Part shown: piece after piece, positions 31,084 through 38,129 of the stretch
Layout: every line of letters starts with the position of its first letter
Position numbering within the stretch: the first letter of the stretch is position 1
Origin: JACCWP01 sp963801045
GTDB taxonomy: Bacteria; Actinomycetota; Actinomycetes; Propionibacteriales; Nocardioidaceae
Assembly (NCBI GenBank): GCA_963801045.1
Contig: CAWDDC010000004.1
Coordinates: 1,364,001 to 1,428,000, forward strand
Length of the DNA stretch: 64,000 nt
Direction: 5' to 3'
The notes under the pieces: generated by a model
Seen by the model: only the letters and a program-made list of their open reading frames with translations
Databases searched by the model: none
Told to the model about the DNA's origin: nothing
Program-made: the position numbers and the translations under genes

Positions 31084-31231
31084 GGGGTGCGAGGGCTCCG
31101 CTGACCCGAACGTTCCGACCTGGTGGTCGCTGGGACGTACGTACGGCCGGATCGTTCGGGGTGCGAGGGCTCCGCTGACCCGGACGTTCCGACCTGGCGG
31201 TCGCCGGGGCGTAGGTACGGTCGGACCGTTC
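31084..31231. repeat. 74-base direct repeat, two adjacent copies
   Basis: Copy one is 31084-31157 and copy two 31158-31231. They begin GGGGTGCGAGGGCTCCGCTG and differ at about seven positions. The pair ends 13 bases from the tRNA 3' end. Both contain AACGTT/GACGTT flanked by GGTCGGAA-type sequence. I do not recognise a repeat family. Confidence 0.85.
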
Positions 31232-31244
31232 GCCGGGGGAGCGG

Positions 31245-31318
31245 TGCCCTGGGTGGGATTCGAACCCACACTGGATGGTGTTTGAGACCATTGGCTCTGC
31301 CGGTTGGCCTACCAGGGC
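31245..31318 (-). tRNA. tRNA-Leu (anticodon CAA) with short variable loop
   Basis: A 74-base cloverleaf. The acceptor stem GCCCTGG pairs with CCAGGGC and the discriminator is A. The D arm has a 3-bp GGC/GCC stem and a large loop with GG. The anticodon arm is ATGGT-CTCAAAC-ACCAT, giving CAA. The variable loop is CCAGT (five bases), and the T arm is GTGGG-TTCGAAT-CCCAC. CCA is not encoded in full (ACCG). CAA reads the leucine codon UUG. Bacterial tRNA-Leu normally has a long variable arm; this one does not, although its D arm is Leu-like. The location beside a PdtaR-type gene is conserved, as I recall, in mycobacteria and streptomycetes. Confidence 0.88.
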
Positions 31319-31345
31319 GAGGGCGCCAGGGTAACGGCCCGTCGG

Positions 31346-31351
31346 TAGCCT
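31346..31351 (+). promoter_or_regulatory. leaderless-type -10 box (TAGCCT) for pdtaR
   Basis: TAGCCT, six bases, then GTG 31358. The gap between the tRNA and this gene is only 39 bases, and the two are divergent. Confidence 0.5.
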
Positions 31352-31357
31352 CTGGGG

Positions 31358-31978
31358 GTGCCTGAGACCCCCCGCACCTCCGCCCCGCGACGCGTCGTGA
31401 TCGCCGAGGACGAGGCCCTGATCCGCCTCGACCTGGCCGAGATGCTCGCCGACGAGGGCTACGACGTGGTCGGCCAGGCCGGCGACGGCGAGGAGGCGGT
31501 ACGGCTGGTCGAGGAGCTGCGACCTGACCTCGTCGTCCTCGACGTCAAGATGCCCAAGCTCGACGGCATCTCGGCTGCGGAGCGGATCGCCGCCCAGCGG
31601 ATCGCCCCCGTGGTCATCCTCACGGCGTTCAGCCAGCGCGAGCTGGTGGAGCGGGCGCGCGACGCCGGTGCGATGGCGTACCTGGTCAAGCCGTTCTCGC
31701 CGAGCGACCTGGTGCCGGCCGTCGAGATGGCGGTCAGCCGGTTCACCGAGCTGGCCGCGCTGGAGGCGGAGGTCACCGACCTCACCGACCGGCTGGAGAC
31801 CCGCAAGCTGGTCGACCGGGCCAAGGGCGTGCTGCAGGAGTCGCTGCAGATCGACGAGCCCGCCGCCTTCCGGTGGATCCAGAAGACCGCGATGGACCTG
31901 CGGCTGTCCATGCGGGCGGTCGCGCAGGGCGTCATCGACCACGGACCGTCCCTCGAGCAGGGTCTGTCTCCCCGCTGA
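31358..31978 (+). CDS. pdtaR: response regulator with RNA-binding ANTAR output domain
   Basis: The 206-residue protein has a receiver domain (residues 12-125) with the phospho-acceptor D62 in VVLDVKMPKLDG and acidic pocket AEDEALI, then a coiled linker and a C-terminal ANTAR domain (about 145-200, LVDRAKGVLQE...AFRWIQKTAMDLRLSM). ANTAR regulators bind paired RNA hairpins and prevent transcription termination; mycobacterial PdtaR (Rv1626) is the close model, with kinase PdtaS. No kinase gene lies here. It is transcribed away from the tRNA. Confidence 0.93.
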   Translation: MPETPRTSAPRRVVIAEDEALIRLDLAEMLADEGYDVVGQAGDGEEAVRLVEELRPDLVVLDVKMPKLDGISAAERIAAQRIAPVVILTAFSQRELVERARDAGAMAYLVKPFSPSDLVPAVEMAVSRFTELAALEAEVTDLTDRLETRKLVDRAKGVLQESLQIDEPAAFRWIQKTAMDLRLSMRAVAQGVIDHGPSLEQGLSPR

Positions 31979-31998
31979 CGGCCGGTTGCAGGTTGTGT

Positions 31999-32118
31999 CC
32001 GCCAGTGGAGTCGTGGGAGCTGATCACCCAGCTCGGACGGGTCCCACGACGACTGATCTGGGACAACGAGCCCGGCATCGGCCGCGGCCAACGCCGAGCC
32101 GAGCGCGTGGCCTCGTGC
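31999..32118 (+). pseudogene. IS21-family transposase (IstA-type) fragment
   Basis: In frame with codons beginning at 31999 the sequence reads WELITQLGRVPRRLIWDNE then PGIGRGQRRAERVAS. This is the catalytic-core block of actinobacterial IS21-type transposases, including the WDNE acidic residue. No start, no upstream helix-turn-helix region and no downstream domain are present, and the match ends just before the livF stop. About 40 codons survive. It marks past transposition between pdtaR and the liv genes. Confidence 0.75.
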
Positions 32119-32135
32119 ATCATGGGCACGGTGTG

Positions 32136-32855
32136 TCAGACGTCGCCGCCGAGGTACGCCGCCTTCACCGAGTCGTCCCCGGCCAAGTCGGCGCCGGTGC
32201 CCGACCGCACGATCTCGCCGGTCTCCAGGATGTGTGCGGTGTCGGCCCGTTTGAGCGCCTGTGCGGCGTTCTGCTCGACGAGCAGCACCGTGGTGCCCTG
32301 GGCTTTGATCTCCTCGATGATCGAGAAGATCTGCTGGATCAACTTGGGTGCCAGGCCCATCGACGGCTCGTCGAGCATCAGCAGCCGCGGCCGGGCCATC
32401 AGCGCTCGGCCGATCGCGAGCATCTGCTGCTCCCCGCCCGACAGCGTGCCCGAGACCTGGCCGCGTCGCTCCTTGAGTCGCGGGAACAGTGTGTACACCC
32501 GCTCGACGTCCTCCCGGAACGCAGCACTCTTGCGGTCCTTGCGGACGTAGGCGCCCATGTCGAGGTTCTCGCGGACGGTCATGCCGGGGAACACGCCGCG
32601 GCCCTCGGGGGACTGGCTGATCCCCATCGCAACCCTTCTGTAAGGAGGGGAGTGGGTGATGTCCTTGCCCTCAAAGGTCACAGTGCCCTCGCGCACCTTG
32701 CGCAATCCTGACAAGGTCTTGAGCGTGGTGGACTTGCCGGCGCCGTTCGCCCCGATCAGGGTCGTGATCGAGCCTTCCGCCACCCCGAAGCTGATGTCGC
32801 GGATGGCCTCGATGTGCCCGTAGTTGACACACAGACCCTTCACCTCAAGAAGCAT
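32136..32855 (-). CDS. livF: branched-chain amino-acid ABC transporter ATPase
   Basis: The 239-residue ATPase has Walker A LIGANGAGKST, the LivF run SQSPEGRGVFPGMTVRENL, signature LSGGEQQML and Walker B LLMLDEPSMGLAP. It ends VKAAYLGGDV. It energises import of branched-chain amino acids, or related substrates such as amides, with LivG. Its ATG 32855 overlaps the livG stop, and it is the last gene of the minus-strand liv operon. Confidence 0.94.
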   Translation of the reverse strand: MLLEVKGLCVNYGHIEAIRDISFGVAEGSITTLIGANGAGKSTTLKTLSGLRKVREGTVTFEGKDITHSPPYRRVAMGISQSPEGRGVFPGMTVRENLDMGAYVRKDRKSAAFREDVERVYTLFPRLKERRGQVSGTLSGGEQQMLAIGRALMARPRLLMLDEPSMGLAPKLIQQIFSIIEEIKAQGTTVLLVEQNAAQALKRADTAHILETGEIVRSGTGADLAGDDSVKAAYLGGDV

Positions 32856-33624
32856 CGTCCTCGTCCACTCCCAGATAGGCGGCGATGACCGCCGGGTTGT
32901 CGCGGATCTCGGCCGGCGTCCCCTCGGCGATCTTCTCCCCGAACTCCAACACCACGATGCGATCGGTCACGCCCATCACGAGTCGCATGTCGTGCTCGAT
33001 CAGCAGCACGGTGAAGCCACGGTCGCGCACTCGCTTGATCAGGTCCATGAGCTTCTGCTTCTCAGCCGGGTTGAACCCGGCTGCCGGCTCGTCGAGGCAC
33101 AGCAGCCTGGGCTTGGTCGCCATCGCTCGGGCGATCTCCAGCCGCCGCTGGTCACCGTAGGACAGGCCGCCGGCGAGCGCGTCAGCTCTCTTCGACAGTC
33201 CCATGAACCGCAGGAGCTCCATCGCCTCGTCGTGGGCCGCAGCCTCCTCGCGACGCTGGAGCGGGGTGCGGAAGAGGGAGTTGAGCACCCCGCTGCGCGC
33301 GTGCGCGTCGGTCCCGACGAGCACGTTCTCCAGTGCCGTCATCGTCCGGAAGAGCCGAATGCTCTGGAAGGTGCGAGCGATCCCGCGTCTCGTGATCTGG
33401 AACTTCTTCACGCCGACGAGGCTCTTGCCGTCGAACCGGATGTCTCCCGAGGTCGCGGGGTAGACGCCGGTGATCGCGTTGAAGCAGGTCGTCTTTCCGG
33501 CGCCGTTCGGGCCGATGAGCCCGAGGATCTCGCCTTCGCTGATCTGGAGGCTCACCTCGTCAAGCGCCGTCAGGCCTCCGAACCTCATCGTCAGGTGATC
33601 CACGTCGAGCAACGGCTCGCTCAT
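32845..33624 (-). CDS. livG: branched-chain amino-acid ABC transporter ATPase
   Basis: The 259-residue ATPase starts MSEPLLDVDHLTMRFGGL. It has Walker A LIGPNGAGKTT, the LivG-specific GIARTFQSIRLFRTMTALEN, signature LSYGDQRRLEIARA and Walker B LLCLDEPAAGFNP. ATG 33624 overlaps the livM stop as ATGA. Family members pair with LivF on the cytoplasmic face of the LivHM channel. Confidence 0.94.
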   Translation of the reverse strand: MSEPLLDVDHLTMRFGGLTALDEVSLQISEGEILGLIGPNGAGKTTCFNAITGVYPATSGDIRFDGKSLVGVKKFQITRRGIARTFQSIRLFRTMTALENVLVGTDAHARSGVLNSLFRTPLQRREEAAAHDEAMELLRFMGLSKRADALAGGLSYGDQRRLEIARAMATKPRLLCLDEPAAGFNPAEKQKLMDLIKRVRDRGFTVLLIEHDMRLVMGVTDRIVVLEFGEKIAEGTPAEIRDNPAVIAAYLGVDEDDAS

Positions 33625-34826
33625 GTCGTACGGCCCTCCTCGACCTCGACCTCGACCTCGATGTCCTCGTCGACGTCGATCTCGATGCCCTCCTCGAGGG
33701 CGTCGAACTCCTGCTCGAGATGCTTGGCGCGCACGGTGCGTCTCGGCGGAATGAGGCCCTGCGGCCGGAACGTCATCAGCAACATCAGTGCGATCCCGAA
33801 GACCAGGATCCGCCACTCCTCGAAGCCACGGAATCGCTCCGGCAGGTAGGCGACGATGGCCGCTCCGACCAGGACTCCCCATCGGTTGCCCTGACCGCCA
33901 ATCACGACTGCGGCGACGAACAGGATGGACAGCATGAGGATGAAGGACTCCGGGCTGATGAAGGCGGTCTTGGTGGCGTACAGCGCACCGGCGAGCCCGC
34001 CGACGAACGCGCCCATGGCGAAGGCGAGAAGCTTGTACCGGAAGGTCGGCACCCCCATCAGCTCGGCTGCGTCCTCGTCCTCGCGCGTCGCCTCCCAGGC
34101 GCGCCCCACTCGGCTGTCCTTGATGAGTCGATCGGCGATGAGGACAATGATGACGACAGTCAGCGCCAGCCAGTAGTAGGGGATCTGGTCGAGGACGCCG
34201 AACTCGATGAACGTCGTGGTGTCGTTGACGTCGATGAGCGGCGTTCCGCTCTCCCAGTTGAGGTGGGGGATGTCGAACAACGGCAGGCCCGGCGGCGGGG
34301 GGATCTGGTTGATGCCTGCTGCTTCGCCGAGCCATTCGGAGTTGTTGGCGACCAGCCGGATGATCTCGCCGAAGCCCAGAGTCACGATCGCCAGGTAGTC
34401 GCCGCGGACGCGCAGCGTCGGAGCGCCGAGCAGCACGCCGGAGATCATGGTGACGACGACCGCGCAGGGGAGCGCCAGCAACAGGGGCAGCGAAGCGTGT
34501 TCCACGGTAAGGACACCGATCGTGTACGCGCCAACCGCGTAGAACCCGACGTAGCCCAGGTCGAGCAGTCCCGCATAGCCGATGACGATGTTGAGGCCGA
34601 GCGCGACCAACCCATAGGTGGCTACCGCGAACATCACGGCGCCGAAGTCGGAATCGGGCGTCGAGATGAACGGCGGCTCGAGGAGTGGTAGGGCGTAGAA
34701 CAGCAGCGCCACGGCTGCCATGCCGAGGATCCGCAGCGGCTTCGGCAGCGCCCGGAACCGATCCCCAATCCCCAGGTGCGGGAGCTTGATGCTTCGGGGG
34801 CTTCTGCGTGGCCGTGGGGTGCTCAT
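33621..34826 (-). CDS. livM: branched-chain amino-acid ABC transporter permease
   Basis: The 401-residue permease has about nine membrane helices and the LivM core LGLNIVIGYAGLLDLGYVGFYAVGAYT. RVGRAWEATREDEDAAELMGV marks the ATPase-coupling loop. The C-terminus is unusually acidic (EGIEIDVDEDIEVEVEVEEG), encoded by CTCGAC-type repeats. ATG 34826 was chosen because GGAAAGG precedes it and it overlaps the livH stop; the longer open frame has no such signals. Confidence 0.93.
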   Translation of the reverse strand: MSTPRPRRSPRSIKLPHLGIGDRFRALPKPLRILGMAAVALLFYALPLLEPPFISTPDSDFGAVMFAVATYGLVALGLNIVIGYAGLLDLGYVGFYAVGAYTIGVLTVEHASLPLLLALPCAVVVTMISGVLLGAPTLRVRGDYLAIVTLGFGEIIRLVANNSEWLGEAAGINQIPPPPGLPLFDIPHLNWESGTPLIDVNDTTTFIEFGVLDQIPYYWLALTVVIIVLIADRLIKDSRVGRAWEATREDEDAAELMGVPTFRYKLLAFAMGAFVGGLAGALYATKTAFISPESFILMLSILFVAAVVIGGQGNRWGVLVGAAIVAYLPERFRGFEEWRILVFGIALMLLMTFRPQGLIPPRRTVRAKHLEQEFDALEEGIEIDVDEDIEVEVEVEEGRTT

Positions 34827-35812
34827 GCGCGTGCCTTTCCGAGTGACTCGCCGAGGAGACCCGTCGGGCGGAACATCAGGATCAAGACCAGGAGGACGAA
34901 GGCGATCACATCCTTCCACTCGGTGCCGAAGAACGCTGATCCGTAGTTCTCGGCGAGGCCGAGCACGAGCCCGCCCAGAAGCGCCCCTCGCAGGTTGCCG
35001 ATGCCCCCTAGCACGGCCGCGGTGAACGCCTTGACACCGAGGATGAAGCCGACGTCGAACTTGGTGGCCTCGATGCGCATGATGTACAGGAACGCTGCCG
35101 CCCCCGCCATCAGCCCACCGATCAGGAAGGTCACCTGGACCACCCTCGTCGAGTTCACGCCCATCAGAGCCGCGGACTCGGGATCCTGCGCCACCGACCT
35201 GATACCGCGCCCGAGGCGGGACCGCCGTATGAACTGGTCGACGGCAACCATCATGATCAAGGCGCTGACGACCACGAGCAGGTCGACGACCTGCACGGTG
35301 TAGTCGCCGAGCTCGAACAGGTCCCCGTTCTCGACCATCCGGTTGAACGGCAGCACGATGCGGGCTCGGCTGACGTACTCGGACAGGTTGTCGTCGAGGC
35401 GCAGGAAGGCCGCGATGTCGTCGCGAAGTCCCATGGCCTCGGCCAGGACGAAGGAGGCGCCGATCGAGGAGATCAGGACCGCCAGCTTGGGGGCGTTGCG
35501 TTTGAGCAGAGGTCGGTAAGCCAGCCGCTCGATCAACAGCGCCATCGCCCCTGACGTGAGCATGGCCGCAACGAGAGCGACGAGCAGCATGAGGATCGCC
35601 GTGCCCGTGGGGGTGTCGGCGTTCCCTCCCAGCGCCATCACCGCGAAGGCAGCGGCGAAAGTGCCGTACATGAACACTTCGGAGTGCGCGAAGTTGATGA
35701 GCTGCAGCACCCCGTAGACGAGGGTGTACCCGAGAGCGACGAGCGCGTAGACGGATCCGAGGACCAGGCCTGTGACCGTCAGCGCGAAGAAGTTGTTGAG
35801 GAAGAACTCCAT
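34823..35812 (-). CDS. livH: branched-chain amino-acid ABC transporter permease
   Basis: The 329-residue permease has about eight helices. It contains LGSVYALVALGYTLVYGVLQLINFAHSEVFM, the LivH hallmark, and the coupling loop SRLGRGIRSVAQDPESAALMGVN. FTAAVLGGIGNLRGALLGG lies near the C-terminus. A 76-base gap with a strong hairpin separates it from livK upstream. Confidence 0.94.
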   Translation of the reverse strand: MEFFLNNFFALTVTGLVLGSVYALVALGYTLVYGVLQLINFAHSEVFMYGTFAAAFAVMALGGNADTPTGTAILMLLVALVAAMLTSGAMALLIERLAYRPLLKRNAPKLAVLISSIGASFVLAEAMGLRDDIAAFLRLDDNLSEYVSRARIVLPFNRMVENGDLFELGDYTVQVVDLLVVVSALIMMVAVDQFIRRSRLGRGIRSVAQDPESAALMGVNSTRVVQVTFLIGGLMAGAAAFLYIMRIEATKFDVGFILGVKAFTAAVLGGIGNLRGALLGGLVLGLAENYGSAFFGTEWKDVIAFVLLVLILMFRPTGLLGESLGKARA

Positions 35813-35835
35813 GGGATCCTCTGCCTGCAGTCAGG

Positions 35836-35870
35836 ACTGCGGCCGGAGACGGTGCGTCTCCGGCCGCAGT
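35836..35870 (-). terminator. 15-bp hairpin between livK and livH
   Basis: ACTGCGGCCGGAGAC (35836-35850) and GTCTCCGGCCGCAGT (35856-35870) are perfectly complementary around a five-base loop. No U-tract follows on the minus strand. It lies within the operon after the binding-protein gene, the classic place for partial termination or 3' end protection that raises livK message above that of the permeases. Confidence 0.65.
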
Positions 35871-35888
35871 GGATGAGCCTGTTCTGGA

Positions 35889-37040
35889 TCAGGCCAGCTG
35901 CTCGAGCGGGACGAACTCGCCGTTCTTGACCTCATAGGACCAGATCGGGATCTCCTCGCTTTCGCCGTTCTCGTCGAACGAGATGTGCTTGCTGACCCCT
36001 TCCTCGTCGTAGCTCGACACGAACTCGTTCATCTCGGCACGATCGGTGATCCCCTCGGCGATGCCGTCCAGGAAGACGTTGGCGGCGTCGTAGGCCTCGG
36101 GCCCGTAGGTGCCGGGCTGCTCGTTGAACATCTCGGTGTAGGCGTCGTTGAACTCGGCGATCGTCTCACCCGGGACGCACGGGCAGGTCACGATCGTGCC
36201 TTCGGCGGCCTCACCTGCGACGTCCATGTACGACGGGTCTTTGACGCCGTCCGGGACGACGAACGTGCCCTCGAAGCCGGCGCCGCGGAGCTGCTTGATG
36301 AACACCTGCGCCTCGGGGTAGTAGCCGCCGAAGAAGACCGCGTCCGCGTCGACGTCAAGGATCTTGGTGACCGTGGGCTGGAAGTCGGTCTGTCCAGTGG
36401 TGACCCTGTCCTCGCCCGCGACCGCGTCACCCAGGTCCGTCCTGGCTTCCTCGGTGAGCCCCTGGCCGTAAGCCGAGTCGTCCTCGACCAGGAAGGGCCG
36501 TTCGGCCCCGACGATCTCGGTGAGCACCTTGCTGACCTGGGGTCCCTGGGTGGCGTCGTTGCCGAGGAGCCGGTGGAAGTACTCCCAGCCCTGCTCGGAG
36601 AGCTCCGGGTTGGTGGCCGACGCTGTGATCATCGGGAGGCCGGCTTCGTTGAAGAGGGGGTTTGCCGCCTCCGACTCTCCGGAGAAGAGCGGACCGACCA
36701 GGCCGATGACCTTCTCGTCGTCGATGATGTCCTTCGCGACACCGGGTGCCTGCTCGGGGTCGGACTGCGAGTCCTGCTTGACGAACTCGACCGGGCAGTC
36801 CGGGTTCTCCTCGTTGTACTGCTCGACCGCGAGCTCGGCGCCGTTGACGGCGGCGATGCCGAGACCCGCGGCGGGGCCGGTCAGCGCGCCCATGAAGGCG
36901 ATCTTCAGGTCACAGGCTGGTTCGCCGCCCGCGGTGTCGTTGTCGCCGCTGCTGTCCTCTGTCGTGCCACAGGCGGCAAGCGTCAGGCCTGCGACGGCAG
37001 CAGCTGCCACCAGGCGCCAGCTCTGCGTCTTCCGGATCAT
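35889..37040 (-). CDS. livK: branched-chain amino-acid ABC transporter substrate-binding lipoprotein
   Basis: The 383-residue product has a lipobox ending at C24 (LTLAAC), a short acidic linker, then a type I periplasmic-binding fold (LKIAFMGALTGPAAGLG...GLVGPLFSGE...ITASATNPELSEQG). It captures the substrate outside the membrane and delivers it to LivHM. ATG 37040 is preceded by CGGAGG at good spacing. First gene of the minus-strand operon. Family members can bind Leu/Ile/Val, amides or urea; the substrate is not certain. Confidence 0.93.
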   Translation of the reverse strand: MIRKTQSWRLVAAAAVAGLTLAACGTTEDSSGDNDTAGGEPACDLKIAFMGALTGPAAGLGIAAVNGAELAVEQYNEENPDCPVEFVKQDSQSDPEQAPGVAKDIIDDEKVIGLVGPLFSGESEAANPLFNEAGLPMITASATNPELSEQGWEYFHRLLGNDATQGPQVSKVLTEIVGAERPFLVEDDSAYGQGLTEEARTDLGDAVAGEDRVTTGQTDFQPTVTKILDVDADAVFFGGYYPEAQVFIKQLRGAGFEGTFVVPDGVKDPSYMDVAGEAAEGTIVTCPCVPGETIAEFNDAYTEMFNEQPGTYGPEAYDAANVFLDGIAEGITDRAEMNEFVSSYDEEGVSKHISFDENGESEEIPIWSYEVKNGEFVPLEQLA

Positions 37041-37101
37041 CGGGTCCTCCGTGGGTTGCCTCTTATGCACCGCCTCGCAGCGGCGTCCTGGGTCAGGCCG
37101 G

Positions 37102-37107
37102 AACCTA
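37102..37107 (-). promoter_or_regulatory. candidate -10 box (TAGGTT) for the liv operon
   Basis: On the minus strand TAGGTT would start a leader of roughly 55 bases that ends with the CGGAGG ribosome binding site of livK. No clear -35 is visible. Confidence 0.35.
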
Positions 37108-37197
37108 ACACCGGCTCAGTGGTCATGAAAGGTGACGCGCCCAGGGTTCGCGAGCCCTTGTTGCGAAGTTGTGACCTCGAATGCCGAAAAGCCCGAC

Positions 37198-37245
37198 TCG
37201 GGACCACAGACGGTCAAGGCTGCCTACCTGGGCGGCGACGGCTGA
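37198..37245 (+). pseudogene. apparent relic of a second livF 3' end
   Basis: Reading from 37198 the codons give SGPQTVKAAYLGGDG and then TGA at 37243-37245. The run VKAAYLGGD is identical to the C-terminus of the intact livF. The codons differ at synonymous sites, so it is not a recent copy. It is on the opposite strand and at the opposite end of the liv operon. Only nine residues match, so the call is moderate. Confidence 0.5.
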
Positions 37246-37255
37246 GGCCAGCGGC

Positions 37256-38002
37256 TCATCGCAACCGCAGCACCAGCTCCACCAGCAGCGGCGCCACCAG
37301 CAGCGCGGGCAGCAGGTCGCCGACCGGTACGGCCCTGATCCGCAGCAGCCGCAGCGCGACCCCCGCCAGCAGCAGCCCGCCCGTCGCGGTCAGTGCGAGC
37401 AGGTGCGCCTCGGGCACGAAGCTGCCCAGCAGGGCACCCAGGGCGGTGAGCGAACCCTGCACGACCAGCACCGCCAGGGCCGAGGCGGCGACCCCCCAGC
37501 CGAACGACGCGGCGAAGGCGATCGAGGCGAACCCGTCCAGCGCTGCCTTGAGCACCAGCTGGTCCGAGCCGTGGCCGAGACCGTCCTCCAGGGAGCCGAG
37601 CACCGTGAGCGGGCCGACGCAGAACACCAGCGAGGCGGTGACGAAGCCCTCGATGAAGCGGGCCCGGTCGGCCCCCCCGCCGGGCTTCGTGAACCGGCGC
37701 CGAAGCCAGTCACCGACCCCCTCCAGCCGGTCCTCGATCCGCAGCAGGGACCCGGTGATGCCCCCGATCAGGACGGCGCCCAGGACGATCAGCACGGGCG
37801 CGCTGTCCCCGACCGCGTCGGACAGCACCGGGTCGACGACCGCCATCGCCGAGAGGCCGGCGATCAGCAGCGTGACCAGCCCGAGGCCGTCGGTGACGAC
37901 GTCGCGGGTACGTTCCGGCAGCCGGTGGCCCACCAGGACGCCGATCGTGGAGCCCAGCAGCACGGTGGCGACGTTGACCAGCGTGCCGAAACCGATGAAC
38001 AT
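37256..38002 (-). CDS. DUF554 family membrane protein
   Basis: The 248-residue protein has about seven hydrophobic helices and the family opening MFIGFGTLVNVATVLLGSTIGVLVG. It also has GGITGSLLRIEDRLEGVGDWL and FIEGFVTASLVFCVGPLTVLGSLEDGL. DUF554 (YdfK-like) proteins are predicted transporters of unknown substrate. ATG 38002 was chosen for the conserved N-terminus and the GAGAGGGTGTGGGG before it. It is divergent from polA. Confidence 0.9.
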   Translation of the reverse strand: MFIGFGTLVNVATVLLGSTIGVLVGHRLPERTRDVVTDGLGLVTLLIAGLSAMAVVDPVLSDAVGDSAPVLIVLGAVLIGGITGSLLRIEDRLEGVGDWLRRRFTKPGGGADRARFIEGFVTASLVFCVGPLTVLGSLEDGLGHGSDQLVLKAALDGFASIAFAASFGWGVAASALAVLVVQGSLTALGALLGSFVPEAHLLALTATGGLLLAGVALRLLRIRAVPVGDLLPALLVAPLLVELVLRLR

Positions 38003-38116
38003 CCCCACACCCTCTCGCGGCCCCCGACGCGGCCACCGAGGCGGCCCTCGACGCGGCCCCCACCGGGCTCTCCGCGTGCTCCCACCGGCCCCGCCCGGGG
38101 TGTCGGACGCCCGCAC

Positions 38117-38122
38117 TAGAGT
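38117..38122 (+). promoter_or_regulatory. leaderless-type -10 box (TAGAGT) for polA
   Basis: TAGAGT, seven bases, then GTG 38130, with no ribosome binding site. Confidence 0.5.
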
Positions 38123-38129
38123 CGCGCAC

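Noticed and set aside
30949..31269. N-terminal extension of the amidohydrolase frame up to the tRNA
   Set aside because: The added 107 codons run through the 74-base repeats and the 9-base repeat and lie before a Tat signal with its own ribosome binding site.
33625..34335. Longer start for livG
   Set aside because: The extension lies inside livM in another frame and is Arg/Pro-rich; ATG 33624 overlaps the livM stop.
35985..38129. Plus-strand open frame fused ahead of polA
   Set aside because: It is antisense to livK and the DUF554 gene; the conserved PolA N-terminus begins after GTG 38130.
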